A stretch of DNA of 64,000 nt from Eunapius fragilis (lineage: Eukaryota; Porifera; Demospongiae; Spongillida; Spongillidae): NCBI GenBank assembly GCA_963681505.1, contig OY811990.1, positions 3,549,165-3,613,164 of the forward strand. Reading direction: 5' to 3'. Of the stretch, positions 1-11,479 are shown piece after piece. The position numbers and the translations under genes are program-made. The notes under the pieces were generated by a model. The model saw only the letters and a list, made by a program, of their open reading frames with translations. It was not told the DNA's origin and searched no databases. Within the stretch, counting starts at the first letter, position 1, and the number at the start of each line of letters is the position of its first letter.

Positions 1-9
1 TTTGTTGTA

Positions 10-327
10 TTAATTATGAATTGTCCTTGCCCGCGCCTTCGTCTCCTGCGGGGACGTCCTCCTACCCCGGCCTCCCCGCCATGCTGCGTTGAGCCAGGGT
101 AGCAGTGGCCATGCAGGCCAGGGAGGGAGGGAGCACAGGCGGGGGTGGTACCGGCGGGAGCGCAGCTGGTGGTGGTGGTACCGGCGGGGGTATTGCTGCT
201 GGTGGTGGTGGGGCAGCGGGGCTTCTCGCAGAGTGAAGGGGAGAGGAGTCTGAGGATGAATATCATCCTCTTCCTCCTCCGACCCCTCATTTTTCAAACA
301 AAAACAAATAAGGTCTTCAGCTGCCAT
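10..327 (-). CDS. Unrecognised acidic/His-Arg-rich ORF, possible exon
   Basis: An open frame of 105 codons starts with MAAEDLICFCLKNEG, runs through an acidic stretch (SEEEEDD) and becomes His/Arg/Pro-rich. It lies in a GC-rich block with direct GGTGGT/GGTACCGGCGGG repeats, unlike the AT-rich DNA to its right. The +1 frame over the same repeats is proline-rich (PPPPAAIPPPVPPPP), so an exon with a frame-changing splice is equally possible. No known domain is recognised. It may be the end of a gene running off the left edge of the window. Low-complexity coding of this kind is weak evidence for a real protein. Confidence 0.25.
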   Translation of the reverse strand: MAAEDLICFCLKNEGSEEEEDDIHPQTPLPFTLREAPLPHHHQQQYPRRYHHHQLRSRRYHPRLCSLPPWPAWPLLPWLNAAWRGGRGRRTSPQETKARARTIHN

Positions 328-1367
328 CTACATGTACGTGACTGAGACAGAAAGTATGATTAAATTTTTACTTTTTTCTTTTTTCAAGCAAAGTGCAAAG
401 CCTTTACACTTGAATCCACATGGAGTATTATTAAATTTTTACCTCTTTTTACAAATTAAAGTGCACTATGATTCAGCAGGTGCATGAGTGACTTTTATAC
501 CTGCAAAGCCTTAACACAAAGGCATCGCCCGCCGTAAAGGAGCTTGCAATACATATGCCAATATATACATAAGTTTTTTGTATGTGGTGGATGTGCATGT
601 ATGAAACCATACAGTATCTTACATCATCAATCTAAAGTCTGTTCCCATGATGCAGCCCACCTAGAATAATAACTGTATCCAACAATGTTACCCTGATATG
701 ACCGCACGTACTTGATGGCTCATAATCGCCCTTGTGTACTCCCTCCCCCCCACTCACTTCAGTATCTGACTCGTTCCTATTAGCGCCCACCTCTTCTCCA
801 TGCGCGATATTCATGCTCTTTTCGGCCCTTTTCGTACGGGTCCTCAAAAGCGTTTCAACGTTTCTCATTTCCCAATGGCACATGCTGGAGCTAACTTAAT
901 AATACGTTTCGGCCTTTGGCCTTTTTCATGTATCAAGTTTACAAAAATGAATAATAAGAGAACAGTACTTCCACGCATGCGTGGGAAAACGGGTGTGCGT
1001 TAATTAGAATACGTTTTTTCCAAAATCTTGGTGAGTGCATGTACAGTGTTTACAGTATAGGAAGTATAACAGGGATTTCTTTGTGAGGTTCTGGTGTAGA
1101 GTGGGGTGTGTACCATGGTTAGGTTTTAGGTTAGGTGTTGTCAGTGGGAGGGTCATACATAGTAGTTAAGACCGTGTGGTAGGTATATCACATTTCCTTC
1201 TTTCAGCATAGTTTACCACATGCTGTACTGCCGTTAGGCTAGTACAGCATGTGATAAATGTAAAAGCATATATGACCTTCATGCGTTTCATCCGATGTAG
1301 CTTTGAAACCACATCCAAGTCATTCTGCAGCATGATCTTGCTTAATAATACATGTTTTCCCATACAG

Positions 1368-1418
1368 GACATTCCCCACCAGACAAATTCATCGGACTGT
1401 GGTGTATTTTCGTGCTTG
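1368..1418 (+). CDS. Ulp1/SENP-type cysteine protease exon (fragment)
   Basis: A 17-codon exon, DIPHQTNSSDCGVFSCL, sits between a good acceptor (tttcccatacag) and a donor (gtatgt). The Q-x(5)-DCG arrangement is the signature around the oxyanion Gln and catalytic Cys of C48 (Ulp1/SENP) SUMO-protease-like enzymes. The His and Asp of the triad would lie in upstream exons, which I cannot find. Downstream, exon-like pieces such as DVPSLLRYIKMATTR (about 2215-2258, followed by gtgagc) resemble the helical tail that follows the catalytic Cys. C48 domains occur in host desumoylases and in DNA transposons, and the sequence does not decide between them. Probably a degraded gene. Confidence 0.55.
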
Positions 1419-1439
1419 GTATGTTGTATTGGAGATACA

Positions 1440-2830
1440 TTGTGGTCATCTATCCCATGCCATTAGCTTTCACAATGCTTACTGGCATCCTGAAGGTGTC
1501 CTATATCACTGGCTGTTGACAGATTGGCCTCCTGTATGTCGTGTTCTATTGCATGAGGTTTCATAGACAGCCACATTGTCCTTGTAAAATGGCTTCTTCT
1601 AGAGTAGTGATTGAGAATTAAAAATCGGGCTAACTGGGTGTTAACATTGAAATGGTTATAATTTTAGAATCTTAGGGTTCACTCCCCTGTTGTACTTGTA
1701 AACTGTGACGTTGTATTGCTAGCACTTTGTGTCATTCATTTCTTTACAGTTCATGCAGTTTTTCTTCCTCTTTCTTCAGTACAAACATTTAACCAGGATT
1801 ATGTGAGCATTATTTGAAGAAAACTATTCGTTGGATTTTACTCCTGGTCAGCAAAGTCATCTCACAGGTGTGTTTAGTGTTGGATGGGTGTGGTCACCTA
1901 TCCCATGCCATTAGCTTTCACAATGCTTACTGGCATCCTGAAGGTGTCCTATATCACTGGCTGTTGACAGATTGGCCTCCTGTATGTCGTGTGTTATTGC
2001 ATGAGGTTTCATAGGCAGCCACATTGCCCTTGTAAAAAGTTATTTCTAGAATATTGGTGGACTGCAATGAGGAACTAAAACTAGACTTATTGGGTGTCAG
2101 ATTTCAATGGTTATAATGTTTGAATTGACTCCCCCAGTTGATCTTACATTTAAATATGGTGTGACAGGTATTCTGTTGTATTGCTAAAGATGTGTGTCAT
2201 TTATTTCATGCAGATGTTCCTTCTCTCCTTCGTTACATAAAGATGGCCACGACCAGGTGAGCATTGCTTGGAAACAACTATCTGTTACATCTAAATTTAC
2301 TTCTGGTCATCTCATGACAGGTACACTGTATGTGTTAGGATGAGGTGTGTGTGTGGGTGGTCACCTATCCCATGCCATTAGCTTTCACAATGCTTACTGG
2401 CATCCTGAAGGTGTCCTATATCACTGGCTGTTGACAGATTGGCCTCCTGTATGTCGTGTTCTATTGCATGAGGTTTCATACGCAGCCACATTGCCCTTGT
2501 AAAAAGGTTTATTCTGAAGTAGAAGTATTTGTTAGAAATTAAAACCAGACTTAGGATTGATATTGTAATAATTTACATTGAATTTTGTTGCATTGCTAGC
2601 AATTTGTATCATTCGTTTCATACAGTTTGACCATCTCATGGCCAGGACCATCTCATGACAGGTGTGTTTTGTTGAAGGAGTGTTGGATGGGTGTGGTCAC
2701 CTATCCCATGCCATTAGCTTTCACAATGCTTACTGGCATCCTGAAGGTGTCCTATATCACTGGCTGTTGACAGATTGGCCTCCTGTATGTCGTGTTCTAT
2801 TGCATGAGGTTTCATAGGCAGCCACATTGC
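1440..2830 (+). repeat. Four near-identical ~150 bp blocks
   Basis: A block beginning tggtcacctatcccatgcca and ending near cagccacattgcccttgtaa occurs at about 1441-1590, 1888-2035, 2358-2510 and 2694-2830. The copies are almost identical, while the 180-320 bp spacers between them are diverged. Each block can encode HLSHAISFHNAYWHPEGV followed by LYHWLLTDWPPVCRVL and a stop. The pattern suggests recent tandem duplication or homogenisation of the blocks only, inside or behind the Ulp1-like gene. Confidence 0.75.
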
Positions 2831-2916
2831 CTTTGGGCTTCCATCTGTTTTTTGGTATTGGTATTGTAGGACTTAAATGTTTGGATGAGTGCAGTGCATT
2901 GAACTACTTTCCTTCA

Positions 2917-3010
2917 GTGTCTGGTCACATGGACCCACCAATGTCTGGTCACATGGACCCAGGTCACATGGACCCACCAATGTCTGGTCACATGGACCCA
3001 CCAATGATGA
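2917..3010 (+). repeat. 24-bp minisatellite (SGHMDPPM codons)
   Basis: About four units of tctggtcacatggacccaccaatg lie in direct tandem, one of them shortened. In one frame they read SGHMDPPM and stay open until a TAA at 3034-3036. Confidence 0.8.
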
Positions 3011-3036
3011 TCAGCCACCTCCTCAGGCTCAGGTAA

Positions 3037-3267
3037 CCCTTCAACAACTACCAGCCCCCACCACCTCTGCTACAGTTGATGCCCCTGGCTGGCCCTTCTG
3101 GGTTTAAAAAAACAACCACCCAGACCCTCTGTCAGGAACAGGACCTTATAAAGGCCCTGACAGACCTTGTGAACAAGGCTGTCTCCAAGCAGAGGGAGCC
3201 CAAAAGGTTTCAAACTTACAACAGGATGCGCAAAGGGCCCCGAAAGGGAAGCCCAAAGCGCAAGTAA
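3037..3267 (+). CDS. Possible terminal exon with basic C-terminus
   Basis: An open frame of about 76 codons reads PFNNYQPPPPLLQLMPLAGP, then a helical stretch (QEQDLIKALTDLVNKAVSKQ) and a very basic tail (RMRKGPRKGSPKRK) before TAA. The frame begins directly after the stop that ends the SGHMDPPM repeat frame. A splice acceptor could fall in the ctcctcaggctcag region, but I cannot prove one. The Lys/Arg tail resembles a nuclear or nucleic-acid-binding C-terminus. It may belong to the Ulp1-like gene upstream; no family is recognised. Confidence 0.3.
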   Translation, partial: PFNNYQPPPPLLQLMPLAGPSGFKKTTTQTLCQEQDLIKALTDLVNKAVSKQREPKRFQTYNRMRKGPRKGSPKRK

Positions 3268-3299
3268 AACTTGCTCTAAACATCTTGTGTACATTGTGT

Positions 3300-4180
3300 T
3301 TGTGTACTGAACTATAAGACACTATGTCAAAATGTAGGGAGAGGGTGTGCAATGATAATAGTCTTATGAAGAATCCTCTCTGGCTTATGTAGGACCTATG
3401 ATGTACCAGTTCAATGAACAGCTTATACTCATATATGTTGTGGTCTCGTTCCCAGACCCAAGCGAGCGCAGTCGGTTTTCGATATGATGTTGCTACTCAG
3501 TTGCGTATGATTGCAAACTAATGAGTTAGTGAGAGGTCCAAACAACAGGTGATTGAACCTTACAGGAGACACTAAACCGGGCTCTAGTTTTGCCGCTGGC
3601 TTTGCTGTAAGCACCACTTGAATTGAAATGACCGATAATTTTCCATCCATCCTGTTATTACGTAGCTCTAAATCAAATAAGCATACCCATGACTCGACTA
3701 TTAAGATGGTAACGTAGTTACTTAACTCCCGAGGACAGTGTATAAAAACAAAGCTTTTGTCATATCTACACCCCATCCCGGCACGCTTCTATTTCATTAC
3801 ACCTCCCCTAGACAAGCGGATGTGATATATAGCTGGATGCATTATAGTACCCGTCGGAGCAAATTTCCAATGCCCCGGCCCCCATCCACGGATAAAGACC
3901 TGTGCGTGACGTGCGTCATGTTTCCAAACACGCCGGACATTCACCATTTTAGGGAGTAGATTTGATAATGGAATATTTGCTCAGCAATAATAGTAATAAT
4001 ACTTTAACTATAATTATAATTATGTAGTTACATCGGGGTTAATTCACAAAAACATGGAACAGCAAGAACAAGGTATGTAAGTTTGTAGGATAATGAACGG
4101 GATCATGTGTTAGTTTTTAAATAGTTGCTCTCCAGGAAACGGGAAGAAAATTAAAACACACGAACGTGCAAATACAAAAC
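3300..4180. other. No gene seen; relic MITE end near 3440
   Basis: No supported coding sequence. Position 3440-3460 (tggtctcgttcccagaccc) matches the terminus of the hAT-type MITE family at 5708 and 11355, so a degraded copy starts here. The rest is AT-rich unique sequence. Confidence 0.5.
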
Positions 4181-4184
4181 ATGC

Positions 4185-4831
4185 ATCGGGGGGGAGGGGG
4201 GGGGGGGGGGGGGGGGGGGCAAAGAAATCTGTATGGACCCCATCGTCCAATACTGTAGACCTTGAAGAGAGAATTATGAATCTGCTTTTAAAATAAAAAT
4301 TTGACTTAAGATACGGGGGGTTATAAAAAAAGGGCGTAGGGGTACTCCCTACGCCCCTTCCCTTTTGTTTTGCTTCAGATTTACATGTGCTTCACACCGA
4401 TCGATTCCTCGCAGTGAAAGTAGCAAGTTAGGACCCAAGTACAACTTGTAAACCCTCGCTAAAACCTTGCGCATGTTTTAACCCGGCAATTAAACCTACC
4501 ACACGTATCTCTGGAACGGACGGGTTAAAATGTTAACTGCATCGCTCTAGGTTTTAGCGAGGGTCTACGGATTGTACTTGTGTGCTAATGAATTACTTTC
4601 ACTGCGAGGAATCAACCGATGTGACTCCCACGTGAATCTGAAGTGAAACAAAAAAGATACGAAAATGTAAGGGGCGTAGGCGGCACCCCCTACGCCCTCG
4701 TTTTTAAATCCCTCTCATCTTTTTTCTCTTTTTATTTTAAAAGGAGATTCTAATCCTCTCTTCAAGCTCTACAGTATTGGCGATGGGGTTCCTACAGATT
4801 TCTTTGGCCTCCCACCCCCCTTCCCCCTCGA
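4185..4831. mobile_element. Fold-back element, ~300 bp inverted arms
   Basis: Left arm about 4185-4488 and right arm about 4519-4831 are inverted copies. The left arm reads G-run, caaagaaatctgtatggacc, ...gggcgtaggg...ccctcgctaaaacc; the right arm gives the reverse complement of each in mirrored order (ggttttagcgaggg...cctacgcc...cagatttctttgg, C-run). Both tips carry long G/C tracts next to atcg. The central loop is about 30 bp. There is no ORF, so it is non-autonomous. Arms this long are typical of Foldback-like or large MITE elements. The arms differ at scattered sites, so it is not brand new. Confidence 0.75.
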
Positions 4832-4859
4832 TCGCGTATCGTAGAAATTCATTCTCCCG

Positions 4860-5690
4860 CGTCATGCCTTGCGAATCTCGATCACTTGTTATTGCTTTTT
4901 AAAATGCATATACATATATCAGTGGTTCGGAGGGATGGCTCACAAAGAAAAACGCCAAATGCAATCATATGGGGTCGAGGCAGCGAAAAGGGACTTAGCG
5001 CATATTATAAAAATTTCCAGGAAGGAGCATCAAAGACCACGCGTGCAATAAAGATGTACGCGCAATTAAGAATTCAGGACCCTGTAACTCCATGATGGAC
5101 ATGCTAATTTCCAGTGTGTAAGAAAGAAGTTGTAGAGGACACATGCTCTAGGTCCCCATATATATAAACTGATGTAAATATACGTCATATTGGTCTGGGG
5201 ACGAGACATATTATATATGTATTCGAGGCAGCGAAAAGGGACCTAGCGCATAATTATTTCATATTCAAAGAAAACCTATATGTGGGTGCGTGGGTGCGAG
5301 CAAGAAACGCGATTGAGGGTGGTTTTGTGTGTGGTCAAAGGGCAGACCTACTTCCACAACAAATGGAGACAATAAAAACCTTCATGAAAAGAAAAGATGG
5401 TCTTGTCAGTCTTCCAACTGGATACCGACTGCCAATCAATATCCTGTAGCTGTGCCTGTGCATATGGTGATGTTTGTGCAAAGTCTTGTATATATGTACT
5501 GGTCGTACATGCAGTTGTTTCCCCATCAATAAAACACCATGTGCACACCATACTTACTGCCAGCTGCTGACTGCTCAAGCATATACTTTATGCCATGTGG
5601 TTCACAGGGCCCATCTATAGATAACACCAATAGATGAATAGATGTAGCTGCAACTGCAGTATACATCACAGGATTTAGCTCAGTAGGAAT
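4860..5690. other. Non-coding stretch with dispersed promoter-like motif
   Basis: No convincing gene. The segment attcaggaccctgtaactcc followed by atgatgga (5070-5097) resembles a segment of repeat R (about 19217-19242, 29176-29202 and 63667-63691), so a distant relative of that repeat lies here. The phrase gaggcagcgaaaagggac occurs twice (about 4977 and 5224), another small dispersed repeat. Confidence 0.4.
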
Positions 5691-5707
5691 GAGCTTCCAG
5701 GTGTTTG

Positions 5708-5846
5708 CTAGTCTCGTACTCAGACCCACATCGCAGCTGCGGATGGATTGCATCACCACTACGTGACTATAGATTACATCACCGCTACTCGCGTAGCGAT
5801 GATGTAATCCATCTGCAGTTGCGATGTGGGTCTGGGTTCGAGACTA
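5708..5846. mobile_element. hAT-type palindromic MITE with 8-bp TSD
   Basis: A nearly perfect inverted repeat runs from ctagtctcgtactcagaccc to gggtctgggttcgagacta, folding around cgctactcgcgtagcg. It is flanked by an exact 8-bp duplication, ggtgtttg, at 5700-5707 and 5847-5854. An 8-bp TSD is typical of hAT superfamily elements. There is no coding capacity. Confidence 0.85.
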
Positions 5847-6809
5847 GGTGTTTGTGTGCGCATGCCTGCTAAGTACCCAAGGTATTAATTTGCTAGCACT
5901 GCAGCTGCTATGGATGCCAGTGCTTCCGGACCACATAAGGTCCTGCTATTCGAAAGCATGATTAAGATTGCGCGCAGGGGGCACTACTATACTGTCGCTG
6001 GGGAGCTTAAATAGATTGTTCTCTTTCATCTATCTGAATAGCTATTTTTGTGCTATGATTTTTAAAAAGCCATAATTCAACAATCAGAACTGAAAATGCC
6101 CGGCCGGTGCATTTCTGGCATTCTCAATCTGGTGCAGGGAGGACATATAAGCTGCACGCGGAAGTAATCGCGCTACGAATGTGGCGGAGATCAATTGTAG
6201 ATTGGTGTGCTATTTTTATACTTAAACATTGAAGTGCCTCGTTCTTTTTTCCCTGGTCTTATTGTTCCCTGTACGTCGAGATAATACTATAATCATTATG
6301 TCATGTTGGTCTGGGGACGAAACTAGTTAGCCCTTAAATGCGGATAAACCGCATATGGTGAGTGTAGCACGGGATTTATGTATTTAGAGACGTTACAAAC
6401 AGTTCACAAATATGCTTGCACTGTATAGAAAATAGTTATACATCTAGGCGCTAGATGGTTCAGCTTAATTGTATAACTTTCTGGGTCTTGGAATCTCCAT
6501 GGTTATATGGCAATATACATCTGTATATTTTAATTTGAGAGCGTACTTTTCAATCCTGGCCTGGCGTTTCACTTTATATCATGGCCGAATAACACTCGCT
6601 CTTTACCCACGCTCTGATTGCTTCCTATGTAGACAGCGCATCAAATTATGGCTAGCCACAACACTACATGTGCATAAGGGATCGATGCATGGCGGCATGG
6701 CATTTTATACAGCCCCGTGCATGCATGATTAGAACAATTGTTTTCGATCAGCGCTGAAAACGGTTCCTATTTTGTAACGATGCACGTGAACGTTTGATTC
6801 TAGATGTAT

Positions 6810-6885
6810 AAGAATTGTTATTGCATTGTGTACCGGGTTCCTAGACACCCTGGCCTGGTACACCATGTAATAACAATTCTTAAAC
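6810..6885. repeat. Imperfect hairpin (~28 bp arms)
   Basis: The arm aagaattgttattgcattgt followed by gtaccgg pairs with cctggtacaccatgtaataa followed by caattctt. Smaller hairpins follow at about 6923-6973 (acggaaaggaattgcaa / aattgcatttccgt) and 7041-7089 (ggagctgggtga / tcacccagctcc). All lie just upstream of the TRAF-like exon and may be small MITE relics. Confidence 0.6.
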
Positions 6886-7180
6886 ATGCATCCCTTCAGT
6901 TTTGATGCACATGTAGTGTAAGACGGAAAGGAATTGCAATGAACTTTTCTAGGAATTGCATTTCCGTTGTACTAAATCAGCCCCATTGTGATACTGAGGC
7001 CTGTCCAAATTTATCTACAATTTTTAGCAAAGAACATGAAGGAGCTGGGTGACATGAATACATTTTATCATGAGTTCATTTCACCCAGCTCCTCCCCTGG
7101 ACCCCTACTCTTCTTGCTGACTGATTTGTCATGCGTTAACATGTGTTAAAATTGTTTCGTCATACTGCCTTTTTTTTCAG

Positions 7181-9213
7181 ACCGTGATATTGAATCCAAT
7201 TTTACCTTTATTGACGAGCCACCAGCTGAAGCAATATGCCCTGTTCATTTGGTACTCACTTTAAACCCATTAAAGTCATTATGTTGCAGCAAAAGTTTTT
7301 CTGATGAGGATGATGTTAAAGAATTGTCTAGCTGCCCAAATTGTCGACATAAACCATTTCGGCTTTATCCCGATGATGATTTGCAACAAAAGGTAAAGCA
7401 ACTGCGGCTTCAATGTAAGAAGTGTCACTGGATAGTTCATGTAGGAGCACATCTGAACCACCTACAGAATGATTGCCCGTTTAATACATGCCTTGATTGC
7501 GGGCTGATGGTTACGAGATGTAAAATGGAGGCACACAAGACCAGTGATTGCTCGAAGAGACCACTTAGTTGCCCTACCCACCTACAGCAGAGGGAAGAAG
7601 TTGTACCTTGTCCTAACAACTGCGATGGTGAGGTCATGAAGCACAAAAAGCTCAATGAAAATGAACACATTGATCAGTGCCTGAGTACCAAAGTGGACTG
7701 TCAGCATTCTCTTGTCGGGTGTGCATGCACAGGACCAAGGAGCAAAAAGCACTCTATGGTGCAACATAATGATGTCATGGCTGGTACACACAGGGAGCTG
7801 TTAGCAGGTAAGTTCAAACTTGGCTACAAACAGCTAGAAGCCTTGCAACATGACAACGAAAGGCTCAGAACAAGATACAGCCATACCTTTGATATGGTAT
7901 TCAGCAGGCTTGAGTTCACAATAAATGATTTCTACAGCCAGTACCACAACTGGTGCAGTCAGCCATTTTACTCTGACCTTGGTGGGTACAAGATGTGTAT
8001 CAAAGTCAGTGGGGTTAACCGCTTGGAGATGGGGATATGTCTAATGATGGGGATCTGTCTAATGAAAGGAGAGTTTGACCAAGACTTGGAGTTTCCATTT
8101 CATGGCTACATCACTGTTCAGCTTGCTGAAGTGAATGGGAACGAGGTTAGTGGGTTGGGCACAACTTTCACATTTGGTAAAGAGTGCATAAATACAGGTG
8201 AGGAGGATGGACGTTTAGTACAGCAGAGCTTCATTGATTTTAAGGAGCTACACAAAATATCTGACAATAACCCCATCAGTACCTTGAAGTTTATAATAAG
8301 CGACATCAAAGCGCCACGACCCATCAGGTATACTGGAGTGGACCCACAGTGCACAAAGCTGCGTGACCATCTGTCCCACCACCCTACTATGGTTGAAGAG
8401 TGTGACTACTGCTTTGGGGGGAGGGATAGTCAGGCTGAGGGGCTTTTTTCTGTCATTGCTGATGGTATCCAGAGGATAAAAATTCAAAAGAATATTTTCC
8501 TCAAACAGAATGGCATGTTGAACTCGCTCCAAAATTTACCTCACACGGTATTTACCAGAACACCTGAATTTGTGATGAATTATTTTGAGTATTACTACAC
8601 CAACAACTACTGCTGGATCAGCTATGCGTTTTACACACATTTTGGTGGGTACAGGTTATGTCTTGATGTTGAAGGACGCGGGTCAGATGGATGGCAAAAT
8701 GATTATTTGTGTGTCATAGTTCACTTATGTGCTGGAGATTACGATGATGAACTATGCTATCCCTTCTATGGCGAGATCACAGTACAGCTTGTTGACCATG
8801 GAAAAAAACAGAAGCATGTTGAAGAAGTGTTTAAATTTCATAAGAACACTCCAAAGGAAATAGGTGACAGAGTGACTGCGCTGAAAGACGTCCGAAATGA
8901 GAGGCTCCCTGCCTTGAAGTTTATTTCCTTTAAGGATTTGCGAGATATGAAGGAGCACAGATATTTGGTTAACAACACACTTACCTTCAGGGTGACTAAG
9001 GTGGTGGTGACAAGTGGTCTGAAGCCGTTGCCCTGCATTAGGCGTATGTGCCCATCTGCACAGCTGTCCACACTCCTCTACCTGGGAATCCTGACACGTG
9101 ATGAGGTAGTCCTGGAGCTGTTGAAGGACTACCCAAGGTACAAAGTGTCTCGACTTGGACTGGTTGACTCCTTGATTGCGCGGTTCACCAATTATTTTAT
9201 AGGAAGGCAATAA
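7181..9213 (+). CDS. TRAF-like protein, degenerate RING, two MATH domains
   Basis: One large exon (about 677 codons) begins after a strong acceptor (tttttttcag) at 7180, so the true start is in an unseen upstream exon. It opens with a degenerate RING (AICPVH...LCC...CPNCR, with His for one Cys). TRAF-type zinc fingers follow (LQCKKCHWIVHVGAHLNH, CLDCGLMVTRCKMEAH, VPCPNNCDGEV). A short helix precedes two tandem MATH/TRAF-C sandwiches marked by GGYKMCIKV...PFHGYITVQL and GGYRLCLDV...PFYGEITVQL. TRAF proteins bridge TNF/IL-1-type receptors to ubiquitin signalling. Tandem MATH domains and the weak RING suggest an adaptor without E3 activity (inference). A short in-exon duplication gives MGICLMMGICLM. 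The C-terminal ~60 residues are unassigned. Confidence 0.85.
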
Positions 9214-9780
9214 ATATGATTTGTACATTAGTAGCAATTACTTGTATTTGTACGTGCGTTAGTAGCAATGGCTCATACCTCAGCTGTGGATTGCTCTGTG
9301 CAACACTGTGCATTCAAATGGTGAAAATGGCAGTATTTTTATAAATTGTTCAGTGGGTACTGGTAATATGATTTAAAGCCACATATGGTATGGATGGTGG
9401 GTGCATGTGTTGCAATGACGTGCGTGGCATGGTGACAGTTGAGCAATCAATCTGTTGTGCTCATCCCTTCCATCAGATGGCGTAGTTTGCCATACAACAG
9501 TAGATGCCGTATCATCAGTGTGAACACAGCAGATGAAGATAATAAGGCAACAAAGTCATGCTGTATGGTATAGAAACCACCATTGAATTTGAATAATGTA
9601 TCCGCACTAATGCATAGGGCTTCATTTAAAATTCACGTTGGACTGTCATCATAATTAATGATAACCTTTGCATCCTAGCTCATCTGGACCCTTCCCTTTG
9701 TCAAACAATTCTTTTGGGTTAGCTACAGCTTCATATCAGTGAATGCTATCATCCAGTTATATCTAGTTGGTTGTTTCATA
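9214..9780. other. 3' flank of TRAF-like gene, nothing identified
   Basis: AT-rich DNA with no supported gene. An aataaa overlaps the stop codon at 9209-9214, and aataatg motifs follow. Confidence 0.4.
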
Positions 9781-9825
9781 CATGCAATTTTAAGAGTTTA
9801 CAGGTACCTGATGTAAGTGTAGGAG

Positions 9826-10390
9826 GATACCATAGAGATGGGTACCAGAGAGATGTAAGAGATCGGTACCAGAGAGATGTAAGAGATGGGTACCAGAGAG
9901 ATGTATGAGATGGGTACCAGAGAGGTGTAAGAGATGGGTATGGGTACCAGAGAGATGTAAGAGATGGTATACCAGAGAGGGGGTAAGAGATGGGTACCAG
10001 AGAGATGTATGAGATAGGTACCAGAGAGGTGTAAGAGATGGGTATGGGTACCAGAGAGATGTAAGAGATGGTATACCAGAGAGGGGGTAAGAGATGGGTA
10101 CCAGAGAGATGTACCATACAGATGGGTACTAGAGAGGTGTAAGAGATGGGTACCAGAGAGATATAAGAGATGGGTACCAGAGAGGGGTAAGTGGGAACCA
10201 GAGAGATGTAAGAGATGGGTACCAGAGAGGTGTAAGAGGTGGGTACCAGAGAGGTGTAAGAGGTGGGTACCAGAGAGATATAAGAGATGGGTACCAGAGA
10301 GGTGTAAGAGATGGGTACCAGAGAGATGTAAGAGATGGGTACCAGAGAGATGTAAGAGATGGGTACCAGAGAAGGGTAAGAGATGGGTAA
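9826..10390. repeat. 24-bp minisatellite (gggtaccagagagatgtaag agat)
   Basis: More than 20 tandem units of gggtaccagagagatgtaag plus agat, with variants (ggtgtaagag, gggtaagag, ccatac). Because the unit is 24 bp, the minus strand stays open and would encode an 8-residue repeat (SLVPISYI/SLVPISYT) for about 200 codons. There is no evidence of translation. Confidence 0.9.
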
Positions 10391-10439
10391 TGGTTCTCTA
10401 TCAAACATGGTGCAACCAAAATTGAATGCACTATCCTAT

Positions 10440-11125
10440 AAATAAAAATAAGGTTTTTTTTTAAAATTTAAATGGTAATTTTCTTTACACTCGTTCTACA
10501 CGAGCCGTTATGTTTCTCAGTTCTGCGTGTACTGAATCGATATACAAATAGTTTCACAAGGTGTTGGTTTCCACATGTCGGAATGTATTTCATGCCACAT
10601 TAAAATCCATTCTTGATTCCCGTTAAGCATAATTTATGGGTGTGTGATTTTTACGCAAGGTACAAATCTATGGCCAAGCGTGGCAAGGTTGTTTGTACAC
10701 AGTCCAGTAATAATAATAATTATTTACACATTCAAAACTACTACACTGCTAGAGCTCTGCACTACACATACAAACCAAACTTAAGATTACATGAAAAATT
10801 CAAAGGATGTCCTGGGGGCCAAGGGAGGGAGCACATCTTGCCAATAAGGCTCTATAGCTACGGCCCGAATAAGGGTTAAGTTCAGCCAGCTGTGAGCACC
10901 TTAGCTTTGTGGAAATAAAAAATATTGTAACGCTCCATGTCAGGGCATATACTGAGCCCTACTGTATAGAAATAGCATTAGGTCCCTCCATGCAAACATG
11001 ACATACCAGAGATAATATACATACATAGGCTAGCTTCAGCCTCGAACTACAGTGTATCGTTAGGACGCGTACGGTTGCATGGGCTTAGACTAGGCATTTG
11101 TCGAGGGGTATACATTATATTGATT
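10440..11125. other. No gene seen
   Basis: AT-rich sequence with only short random open frames. Confidence 0.4.
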
Positions 11126-11200
11126 ATGAGTTCGATTGCAGGTTTAACGGAGAGGCTCACGGAGCGCCTGTTGGGCTCACATAACAGTGACATGACTGAT
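11126..11200 (+). CDS. Possible short first coding exon
   Basis: An ATG-led 25-codon frame, MSSIAGLTERLTERLLGSHN followed by SDMTD, ends exactly at a good donor (gtatgt). No downstream partner exon is recognised, so this is only a candidate. Confidence 0.2.
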
Positions 11201-11354
11201 GTATGTCGTATACTTCTCTTTTCTTTGTGTGTTTTCGAGCACTGCACTTTCAATCAAAACATGTGTGGTGTGGGAGCGGTGCCTGCGTGCTCTTAATATC
11301 ATGAGTGTAAAATTTCGGGATACTGAGTTAAAAAGTAGGCGGTCAGGTCGTGGT

Positions 11355-11472
11355 CCTAGTCTCGTACCCAGACCCTCAATCCCACAGCTGCGGGTGGATT
11401 ACATCACCGCTCCACGTAGCGGTGATGTAATCCACCCGCAGCTGTGGGATTGAGGGTCTGGGTACGAGACTA
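11355..11472. mobile_element. hAT-type palindromic MITE with 8-bp TSD
   Basis: An almost perfect palindrome: ctagtctcgtacccagaccc...gcggtgatgtaatccacc...gggtctgggtacgagacta. It is flanked by identical gtcgtggt at 11347-11354 and 11473-11480. Same family as 5708-5846, and its near-perfect arms suggest a younger insertion. Confidence 0.88.
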
Positions 11473-11479
11473 GTCGTGG

